30,993 nt of DNA, from assembly GCA_017471085.1 (NCBI GenBank), contig JAFUWW010000091.1, positions 1-30,993 on the forward strand, given 5' to 3'. The stretch comes from Bacteroidales bacterium (lineage in GTDB: Bacteria; Bacteroidota; Bacteroidia; Bacteroidales; UBA932). The notes under the pieces are model-generated. The model had not been told where the DNA came from and made no database searches. It saw only the letters and a list, made by a program, of their open reading frames with translations. This document shows, in pieces, positions 24,831-30,993 of this stretch (positions within the stretch are counted from its first letter, which is position 1; each line of letters opens with the position of its first letter). Position numbers and translations under genes: made by a program.

Positions 24831-26441
24831 ATGAAAAAGCACAATACTTTAATGACCCTCATCGCCGGAACGTTGCTCCTTGGCGGAGCCGTCAGTTGTT
24901 CCGACAAACTCTCCATTCCTCAGAATGGCTCCATCACCCAGGAAGAGTTCTACCAGACTGATGCGGATGCGGAGAGCGCCATCGTTACTGTCTATGACAG
25001 GTGGAGAGGCAATTATCCGGACCGCCTTCCCCTGCTGTCCCTCCTTTCCGACGAGGTGACGAAGGGCGGCACCAACAAGCAGTGGTTCTCCGACTGGAAG
25101 AATGTGAACAGCTTTGACTTCGCTTCCAACAACAACCTGGTTACCGCTTACTATCAGGATGCCTATCTGCTGATCTATTACTGCAACCTGGTCATTGACA
25201 ACGTGGCCGATGACACGCCCGTGAAAAAGCGCTGCATTGCGGAAGCCAAATTCTTCCGCGCCTATGCCCATTTTCATCTGGCGGCCCTCTGGGGCGAGAA
25301 TGTCCCCGTGGTGGACCACCTTCTCTCGGCCGATGAATACCATGTTTCCAACAGTGCCGACGGGGAGCTCTGGGCGCTGGTGGAAAAGGATTTGAAAGAA
25401 GCTGCAGCCGTCCTTCCCAGCAAGTCCGGTGTCAATGACCAGACCCAGATCCGGGTGACGGCCGAGGCCGCCAAGGTGTATCTGGGCAAGGCCTATCTCT
25501 GGCAGGGCAAGAATTCCGACGCCGCCAAGGTGCTGGACGAAGTGATTGACAGCCATCTGTACAAGCTCTGGGACGGCGATTACGACCTTCTTGGCCACGT
25601 TGTCGCCAACAACTGCTGCGAGAAAGTCCTGGAGGCCCAGGTCCCCAACGATCCCGCCAATTACAAGAAGAACAACATCAACAGCTCCAACGGCTGGCTC
25701 CAGAACATCGGCTTCAACACCCAGAAGATGAAGCTCGAAGGGAATTGGAGCAGTGTTCTCGCTTCCGGTGAGGGTTACTTCGCGCCCCGCAAAGAACTCT
25801 ACGAAGCGTTCGTGGCGGAGGAAGGCGTTGACGGATACCGGCTCAATTCCACCCTCAAAACGGCCGGTCAGCTGAAGGACATGGGGATCGTCTCCAACAG
25901 CGAGCTGCCTGACCACGACATCTATTTCAACTGGAAGAACCGCATCCTGAAGGCCGACCTGATGCCGGGTGCCGGCGGCCGTGGAACGGACAACATGTGT
26001 ATCAACTACTGCGACATCCGCTATGCGGAAGTCCTGCTGCTGGCTGCCGAGGCGAACCTGGGCATCAACCAGGCCAAGGCGGATGCCTATCTCAATGAAG
26101 TCCGTACCCGTGCGCAGCTCCCTTCCAAGACTGGTATCACCCTTTCCGACATCAAGGTCGAAAAGCGGCTGGAGCTCTGCTACGAAGGTGTCCGCTACAT
26201 GGATATCATCCGTTGGGGCGACGCCTACGAACTGCTGAAAGACCAGGGCAAGGTGAACTACCAGTTCAACGTGGGCTCCGACAAGAACAATCCCGTCTAT
26301 TCGAGCTCTGTCCAGGATGAGAACCCCAACGCCGGTTTCAAGCAGGGCAAGAACGAGCGGCTGCCCATCCCGATGGCCGAGATGGACGTCAACGGTGAAG
26401 ACAAGCCGAATGGCCATGTAAAACAAAACCCCGGCTGGTAG
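24831..26441 (+). CDS. SusD/RagB-family substrate-binding lipoprotein
   Basis: The protein has 536 residues, full length for the family, with signal peptide and lipobox GAVSCSDKL (Cys23). The N-terminal SusD-like region includes the block EAKFFRAYAHFHLAALWGENVPVV, and the C-terminal part has ADAYLNEVRTRAQLP, VEKRLELCYEGVRYMDIIRWGDA and the ending RLPIPMAEMDVN. It would sit on the cell surface as the lid of the preceding SusC. There is no close resemblance in sequence to the partial SusD at the left of the window, so the two loci are likely to take different substrates. A strong hairpin follows the stop. Confidence 0.96.
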   Translation: MKKHNTLMTLIAGTLLLGGAVSCSDKLSIPQNGSITQEEFYQTDADAESAIVTVYDRWRGNYPDRLPLLSLLSDEVTKGGTNKQWFSDWKNVNSFDFASNNNLVTAYYQDAYLLIYYCNLVIDNVADDTPVKKRCIAEAKFFRAYAHFHLAALWGENVPVVDHLLSADEYHVSNSADGELWALVEKDLKEAAAVLPSKSGVNDQTQIRVTAEAAKVYLGKAYLWQGKNSDAAKVLDEVIDSHLYKLWDGDYDLLGHVVANNCCEKVLEAQVPNDPANYKKNNINSSNGWLQNIGFNTQKMKLEGNWSSVLASGEGYFAPRKELYEAFVAEEGVDGYRLNSTLKTAGQLKDMGIVSNSELPDHDIYFNWKNRILKADLMPGAGGRGTDNMCINYCDIRYAEVLLLAAEANLGINQAKADAYLNEVRTRAQLPSKTGITLSDIKVEKRLELCYEGVRYMDIIRWGDAYELLKDQGKVNYQFNVGSDKNNPVYSSSVQDENPNAGFKQGKNERLPIPMAEMDVNGEDKPNGHVKQNPGW

Positions 26442-26452
26442 CCGTCCATATT

Positions 26453-26484
26453 AACTGTCGGGGCCCTGACCGGCCCCGGCAGTT
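26453..26484 (+). other. Strong hairpin between susD and the porin gene
   Basis: AACTGTCGGGGCC (26453-26465) pairs with GGCCCCGGCAGTT (26472-26484) over 13 bp with one G-U pair around a 6-base loop. There is no T tract, so it is more likely an mRNA processing or stability element than an intrinsic terminator. Confidence 0.65.
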
Positions 26485-26497
26485 CCCATTGATTGAT

Positions 26498-27499
26498 ATG
26501 AAACGCCTTGTAATATTCGTAACAGGCCTGTGCTTAGCCTTCGGGGCTCATGCCCAGTCAACTACGTGGAAGCCGGAACTGTCCACTTCCACCACCACGA
26601 ACTTCTCCTACAGCGGGGAGGCGGTCACCAATTTTACGCTTTCCTCCATGGATGCCGACTGGCGGAACCGCGGGAACGGTTTCTCCGGGCAGATCTCCTA
26701 TGACGTGGTGATGAAGCAGTTCATGGGCCTGAATGCCGCCTGGCGTTTCGCTCCCTGGATCCAGGTGAAAGCGGGGGAGCAAAAGCATATGTACCTGAAC
26801 GAGCTCAGTACGTCTCCCCGCACCCTGGAAGTCTGCGGCTATTCGCTGGGGACCTCCTATCTGGGCGGTTATACCAAGGACCTCTGCGGCTACAGCACCC
26901 GGGCCCGGGACTGGGGCGTCACTTTGAACGGCGACCTTTTCAAGAAAGGCGAAAGATACCTGATGTCTTATAATGTCGGCGTCTTCAACGGGAATGGTTT
27001 CAGCCTCAAGGATGACAACGGAGCCAAGAACTATACGGCGATGCTGCTGGCCAGGCCCACCTCCGCCCTGACGCTTTCCCTGGGAGGACTCCTGGGCAAA
27101 TATACCGTGACGGAAGCCGACGGCAGTACGACGCACCTGGGAAACCGGAACCGGGCGTCGGCCGGCCTCTGGTTCAACAACCAGACGGTCATTGTCAAGA
27201 GCGAGGCCGTCTGGGGCGATACCGACGGCATGCAGAGCGTCGGCGCTTTCCTGCTGGCAGGCTGGTGGTTCCGCTCCAACATGGCCATCGCCGTCCGGGG
27301 CGATTCGTTCCTGAAAGACCTGACCATCTCCGATTCCCGGATTTCCAAGGCCGAAATCTGCTTCTCGCATACATTGGGACCGGTTTTCCGCTATCGTGTC
27401 CAGTATGGGCACACCTTCAACGCCGCTCCCGGCGTAAAGGACTTGGATACCGTCACCCTCTCCGTCTCCATGAAGTTTTCCGATAAAATGCTGAAATAA
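26498..27499 (+). CDS. OprO/OprP-like outer-membrane porin
   Basis: The protein has 333 residues from ATG 26498 (MKRLVIFVTGLCLAFGAHAQ), a clear signal peptide; a TTG start 9 bases upstream is less likely. The mature protein is a series of amphipathic beta-strands with aromatic girdles (FSGQISYDVVMKQFMGLNAAWRF, WIQVKAGEQKHMYLNEL, YLMSYNVGVFNGNGFSL, HLGNRNRASAGLWF) ending in TVTLSVSMKF. The pattern is that of the phosphate-selective porin O/P family. In an esterase locus a passive, possibly anion-preferring pore could take up released aromatic acids or phosphates; this role is inference. Its stop overlaps the start of the next gene by one base (TAATG). Confidence 0.75.
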   Translation: MKRLVIFVTGLCLAFGAHAQSTTWKPELSTSTTTNFSYSGEAVTNFTLSSMDADWRNRGNGFSGQISYDVVMKQFMGLNAAWRFAPWIQVKAGEQKHMYLNELSTSPRTLEVCGYSLGTSYLGGYTKDLCGYSTRARDWGVTLNGDLFKKGERYLMSYNVGVFNGNGFSLKDDNGAKNYTAMLLARPTSALTLSLGGLLGKYTVTEADGSTTHLGNRNRASAGLWFNNQTVIVKSEAVWGDTDGMQSVGAFLLAGWWFRSNMAIAVRGDSFLKDLTISDSRISKAEICFSHTLGPVFRYRVQYGHTFNAAPGVKDLDTVTLSVSMKFSDKMLK

Positions 27500-30400
27500 T
27501 GAAACGATTCTTTTCCACCGTAACCGTGCTTTTGCTGGCGGGCTGTTTTTTTGCCGGCGCCCAGGAGCACGTGGAACACGCCCGGGATGCGCAGCATGCC
27601 CGGCGCGAGGTCAAAAAGACCCGTCTGAATACCCGGACCTATTCCCTGGAATTCGACCGGGACAACTATAATACGCTCCGCGAGAGCGTCGAGACGTCGG
27701 CCGGTGCCGTGGATGTGGTGTACAAGGCTTATCTCCATATCCCCTATGTCGTCAAACCGCTGGACACGGATTTCCAGTCCCTGAGCATTTTCGTGCCGGT
27801 CCTCATCGACGGAAAGGCCGTGGATGCGGCTGAGGCTCCCATCCTGTTCTCCAACCGCGTGGGCGGATACATGCCCGTGGATGACAGCATGACGGAGAAT
27901 GTCGGCGGACGCGGCGGCAACCAGCGGGAAGCCCTGGCGCTGGCCGCCGGGATGGTCGTGGTGGTTCCCGGCTGCCGCGGACGGGTGAACCGGACGGAGG
28001 ACGGTGTCTACATCGGCAAGGCTCCTGCCGCGCTGGTGGACCTGAAGGCCGCCCTGCGGTATCTGCGCCACAACAAGGGCGTGATTCCCGGTGATACGGA
28101 GAAGATCGTCTCCATGGGCTGCAGCGCCGGCGGAGCCATTTCAGCCGCCCTGTCCGCATCCGGCAACAGCCCCCTGTTCGAGCCCTACCTGAAGGAAATC
28201 GGCGCGGCCGATGAAAGGGACGACGTCTTCGCAGGCGGGGTGTTCTCGCCCATCATGGACATCCAGCACGGCGACATGGCTTATGAATGGGAGTTCGGCG
28301 AAGTTCCCCTCACCAAGACGGGAGCGCTGGCCGACCAGACGCTTTCGGCTGAGCTCAAAGGGCTCTTCCCGGCCTATGAGCGTTCTCTCAACCTGCAGGG
28401 AATCAATGGCTTCGGCCTTTTGACGGCCGACAATCTGGGCGACTATATTGCCACATACTGGCTGAATCCGGCGGCGACACTGTATGTCAGCGGGCTTTCC
28501 GAGGCGGAGCGCACCGAATACCTCAAGGACAAGGCCTGGCTGAAATGGGACGGTGCTCAGACGCACATGTCCATGAAGGACTATAACGCCCATTATTCAG
28601 GCCGGTTCAAAGACCTTCCCGCCTTCGACAAGTTCGATCTTTCCGAGGCAGAGAACGGCCTTTTCGGCGACGCTGCCCATGACGGCCGTCACATGACGCA
28701 GTTCTCCATCAGCCACACCGGAGAGGGGAGCATTGACGCCGGCTTCCAGCAGGTCATCGACATGATGAACCCGCTCTATTATGTGGTGGGCAAGCTGAAT
28801 CCCGGCGCCGCCAGGCATTGGTGGATCCGCCATGGGACTACCGAGAGCGGTATTTCCCGCGCGGCCGTGGTGAACTTCTCCACGGCGCTGGCCGGCCATG
28901 GCTGTGACGTGGATTCCAAACTCTACTGGGAAGCCATGCACTGCGTGGACAAGGACCCCGAAGGCTTCGTAGCGTGGATTCAGGAAATCACCGGCTGGAA
29001 TGTGAAGATGCAGCAGCTCCTCTCTTCCCTGAAAGATCCCGCCGGAAAGGATGTCCTGCCCATTGCCCACATGGGCGACTGGCACGGCTCTTCCGAGAAT
29101 TCGATCCATGCCATCGGCAAGGCGGTGGACAAGGGGGCGGCAATGGTGTCCGTGTATCTGCAGAAAACGGCGGACGGCGAGCTGATCATGTTCACGGACC
29201 CGACCCTGGACCGCATGACGGAAGGGACCGGCTCCGTCGCTTCCAAAACGCTCTCTGAAATCAAGGCGCTCCGGATGCGGGAATACCGCGGGGAAGTCGT
29301 GGACTGGGCGGTCCCTACCCTGAAGGAAGGCATTGAAGCCACCGAAGGGAAGATCCTGCTTCGTATCTTTGCCGATCCTTATCTGAAAGAGGTGGAAGCC
29401 CTTGTGAAGGAGACAGGAGCTGAGCATGTGGTGATTACCAGCGCGCAGAAGCCTTCTTCCGGGGCCCTCTGGTTCCCGGTAGTGGACCTCGACGGCAAGA
29501 AACCGCTTAAAGCGATCCGGAAGGTGTTGAAAAACAATCCTGTCGCCGTGGAGCTTCGTTATTCCAAAGACGACAACAAGTACCTTTCCGATGCGGTTTC
29601 GGCGCTCTCAGGAAAAGCCCGCATCGGGGTAAGCACCATGAAGGAAGGCCTGGCCGGCAGCCATGTGGATGTGGCGCAGGGGGCCGATCCCGTTCCCGTC
29701 TGGGGTCCGCTCCGCGAAATGGGGGCGACGATCATCCAGACCGACCAGATCAAGCCCTTCATCATCTATCTGACCGGAAAGCAGGTGGGCCCTCCTTCCG
29801 GAAAACGCCCCGGTGATGCCGGCATGGAACCTGGCCGGCAGGGCGGACAGAGAGGTCCTGGCGGACGTGGCCCTCGGGGGGAAGCTTCTCCCGGGCAGTT
29901 CACGAACCGTACTTTTACGGAAGGAACGGCCTCCCTGCCTTATAATCTGTATGTCCCGGCGGGCTATGACCGCAGCAAGAAGTATCCGCTGGTGGTCTTT
30001 GTCCATGATGCCGGACGGATCAGCAACGACCCTACCGCATCGATGCAGCTGGAAGGCGCCAAAGCGTGGACTACCGTGGAAAGCCAGGCCAAGAATCCGT
30101 GCTTCGTGCTGGCTCCGCAGTACGGGACCAACACGCTGGGCGGCGAAACCGGCTCCGTGAGCCAGCAGGATATCACCCTGCACCTCATCCAGAGCGTCTG
30201 CCGGGAATTCTCCGTGGATATGGACCGGATTTACGGTACCGGACAGTCCATGGGCTGTATGCAGACGATGGAGATGACCATGGACCATCCCGACCTCTTT
30301 GCTGCTTGCCTGCTGGTTTCCGGCCAGCTGGACCCGGAGAAATGTGACGCCCTCGCCGACAAGAAACTCTGGATTGTCGTTTCCGAGGATGACCAGCGCG

Positions 30401-30858
30401 CCTTCCCCGGCATGAACGCACTGACGGATTACTGGAAAACCAAAGGCGCAGGAGTGGCCTATGCCTCCATTCCTGCCCAACTTCCTCAGGAGGCATATCA
30501 CCATCTGGCTGATTCCTTGATAGCGTGTAATACCAACATCAAATATGTCTCTTTGGCTGCCGGAACGCTGCCTAAGGAAGAACTTGCCAAGTTTGCCATG
30601 GGCGGAGGCCAGCGTCAGATGGGCGGTGGTCCGGGTGGTCCCGGCGGTCAGCGCGGTCCAGGCGGCCCTTCCGGGCGACGGGGTCCAGGTGGACCTGGCG
30701 GACCTGGCGGACAGGGAGGCCCGGGCGGCGGAAATACGGATGCCGCTTCCACCAAGCCCATTACCCCGGAAGGGGCGATGGCGCACATGGCTTCCTTCGA
30801 TGTGATCTACCGGATTGACGCCTTCCGCGAATGGCTGTTCACCCAGAAGAAAGACTGA
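27499..30858 (+). CDS. Tannase-like / GDPD-like / esterase triple fusion
   Basis: The protein has 1119 residues with a signal peptide (MKRFFSTVTVLLLAGCFFAGAQ). Residues 45-500 are a tannase-like domain: IVDLKAA-type block, elbow MGCSAGGAIS with Ser209, PIMDIQHGDMAYEWEFG, RHGTTESG and His481. The catalytic Asp of its paralogues is replaced by Glu449 or Gly451. Residues 519-760 are a glycerophosphodiesterase-like domain: PIAHMGDWHGSSENS, FTDPTLDRMTEGTG, GATIIQTDQ. The second catalytic His (usually HD) is Thr566, so it may be inactive. Residues 800-1119 are an esterase domain like that of the 16121 gene, with TGQSMG (Ser917), Asp964 or Asp965 and His1096. Gly/Pro-rich stretches lie at 766-798 and 1035-1079, the latter between acid and His. 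It is last in the operon, with its stop only 4 bases from the element-end repeat. Confidence 0.83.
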   Translation: MKRFFSTVTVLLLAGCFFAGAQEHVEHARDAQHARREVKKTRLNTRTYSLEFDRDNYNTLRESVETSAGAVDVVYKAYLHIPYVVKPLDTDFQSLSIFVPVLIDGKAVDAAEAPILFSNRVGGYMPVDDSMTENVGGRGGNQREALALAAGMVVVVPGCRGRVNRTEDGVYIGKAPAALVDLKAALRYLRHNKGVIPGDTEKIVSMGCSAGGAISAALSASGNSPLFEPYLKEIGAADERDDVFAGGVFSPIMDIQHGDMAYEWEFGEVPLTKTGALADQTLSAELKGLFPAYERSLNLQGINGFGLLTADNLGDYIATYWLNPAATLYVSGLSEAERTEYLKDKAWLKWDGAQTHMSMKDYNAHYSGRFKDLPAFDKFDLSEAENGLFGDAAHDGRHMTQFSISHTGEGSIDAGFQQVIDMMNPLYYVVGKLNPGAARHWWIRHGTTESGISRAAVVNFSTALAGHGCDVDSKLYWEAMHCVDKDPEGFVAWIQEITGWNVKMQQLLSSLKDPAGKDVLPIAHMGDWHGSSENSIHAIGKAVDKGAAMVSVYLQKTADGELIMFTDPTLDRMTEGTGSVASKTLSEIKALRMREYRGEVVDWAVPTLKEGIEATEGKILLRIFADPYLKEVEALVKETGAEHVVITSAQKPSSGALWFPVVDLDGKKPLKAIRKVLKNNPVAVELRYSKDDNKYLSDAVSALSGKARIGVSTMKEGLAGSHVDVAQGADPVPVWGPLREMGATIIQTDQIKPFIIYLTGKQVGPPSGKRPGDAGMEPGRQGGQRGPGGRGPRGEASPGQFTNRTFTEGTASLPYNLYVPAGYDRSKKYPLVVFVHDAGRISNDPTASMQLEGAKAWTTVESQAKNPCFVLAPQYGTNTLGGETGSVSQQDITLHLIQSVCREFSVDMDRIYGTGQSMGCMQTMEMTMDHPDLFAACLLVSGQLDPEKCDALADKKLWIVVSEDDQRAFPGMNALTDYWKTKGAGVAYASIPAQLPQEAYHHLADSLIACNTNIKYVSLAAGTLPKEELAKFAMGGGQRQMGGGPGGPGGQRGPGGPSGRRGPGGPGGPGGQGGPGGGNTDAASTKPITPEGAMAHMASFDVIYRIDAFREWLFTQKKD
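29794..29892 (+). repeat. Gly/Arg/Pro-rich linker between GDPD-like and esterase domains
   Basis: This encodes residues 766-798 of the fusion protein (GRQGGQRGPGGRGPRGE and neighbours), a flexible basic linker that resembles the inserts of the other four enzymes. Confidence 0.75.
30601..30735 (+). repeat. Gly/Pro-rich insert inside the terminal esterase domain
   Basis: This encodes residues 1035-1079 of the fusion protein (GGPGGPGGQRGPGGPSGRR and neighbours). It sits between the probable catalytic acid and His1096 of the esterase domain, so it is an insert in a domain rather than an interdomain linker. Confidence 0.8.
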
Positions 30859-30862
30859 CTCT

Positions 30863-30892
30863 GTTACCCCAATGTTACCCCAGATTCTGCTG
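30863..30892 (+). repeat. Right-end repeat of the element (possible integrase arm sites)
   Basis: GTTACCCCA occurs at 30863-30871 and 30874-30882, followed by GATTCTGCTG. It is the same as 9105-9134 at 27 of 30 positions. It lies 95 bases inside the right core repeat. The 135 bp from the last stop to the window end contain no gene and no terminator. Confidence 0.72.
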
Positions 30893-30977
30893 CTTACAAG
30901 TGGTGTTTCCTGCAACTTTTCAGAGTAAGAAACGACTTCCTGCGGTTGTCTGAAGTGGGTAGGCGGGTAAATGGTTC

Positions 30978-30993
30978 TCTCGCTCTCTCCGCA
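30978..30993 (+). repeat. attR core: second copy of the tRNA-Ser 3' end
   Basis: TCTCGCTCTCTCCGCA is identical to 4362-4377, with no tRNA body in front of it, as expected for the displaced 3' end of the target gene. The window stops here, so any longer match cannot be seen. Confidence 0.78.

Larger units (their letters stand above)
4362..30993. mobile_element. Putative 26.6-kb integrative element in tRNA-Ser carrying an esterase SusCD locus
   Basis: The limits are set by the 16-base direct repeat TCTCGCTCTCTCCGCA at 4362-4377 (the tRNA 3' end) and 30978-30993. Paired GTTACCCCA repeats lie just inside each end, at 4420-4439 and 30863-30882. A tyrosine integrase (7444-8820) and a MobC-like, DnaC-like, winged-helix and DUF3853 set form the core at the left, and the SusCD esterase locus is the cargo. 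The intact tRNA lies at the left and only its 3' fragment at the right, as expected when an element replaces the 3' end of its target. No relaxase or conjugation genes are present, so it would be mobilised in trans or be an immobile remnant. The right chromosomal flank is not in the window, so the right limit rests on the repeats alone. Confidence 0.72.

Noticed and set aside
24849..26426. - strand open frame of 525 codons across susD
   Set aside because: It covers almost exactly the SusD gene in antisense, and the SusD translation is unmistakable.

Overview
The window looks like a fairly G+C-rich member of the Bacteroidales, of the gut or rumen type. The grounds are SusC/SusD pairs, a hybrid two-component regulator (HTCS), BACON and DUF4302 lipoproteins, a DUF3853 protein, and promoters of the Bacteroidetes form (TTTG, 19 bases, TAnnTTTG). 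No species is assigned.

Region 1 (1-4185, + strand) is the end of a SusCD-type locus that I take to be resident chromosome. It holds the C-terminal part of a SusD protein, a zinc metallohydrolase lipoprotein, a DUF4302 lipoprotein and a BACON-type lipoprotein. A strong terminator (4194-4241) closes it. A tRNA-Ser(GGA) gene follows (4288-4375).

Region 2 (about 4362-9134) is the core of an integrative element inserted at the 3' end of tRNA-Ser. The last 16 bases of the tRNA region (4362-4377) recur exactly at the last 16 bases of the window (30978-30993). Paired GTTACCCCA repeats, 11 bp apart, lie just inside both ends. They look like arm-type sites for the tyrosine integrase at 7444-8820. All core genes are on the - strand: integrase, a small membrane protein, DUF3853, a winged-helix protein, a DnaC-like ATPase and a MobC-like protein. 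Between the last two genes are a nested inverted repeat (possible oriT) and five pseudo-palindromes on an exact 17-bp period (possible origin or operator array). I found no relaxase.

Region 3 (9229-30858) is the cargo, a divergently organised SusCD locus rich in esterases. On the - strand an HTCS regulator is followed by a neutral-ceramidase-like protein and a tannase-family esterase. On the + strand, in a tightly packed probable operon, come a lipoprotein esterase, a two-module esterase (one hydrolase domain apparently dead, one CE1-like), a second tannase-family esterase, SusC, SusD, an OprO/P-like porin, and a 1119-residue fusion of a tannase-like domain, a GDPD-like domain and a second esterase. 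There is no recognisable glycoside hydrolase or polysaccharide lyase. The simplest reading is a locus for ester-rich plant phenolics or ester-decorated glycans (hydrolysable tannins, galloyl or hydroxycinnamoyl esters): SusCD imports, the esterases release acids, and the porin may pass small products. The substrate is an inference.

Two points stand out. The cargo is bracketed by two direct copies of the element's right-end sequence (9105-9134 and 30863-30892, 27 of 30 bases identical), which suggests an exchangeable module. Five of its secreted enzymes carry Gly/Pro/Gln/Arg-rich inserts at different places in the fold.
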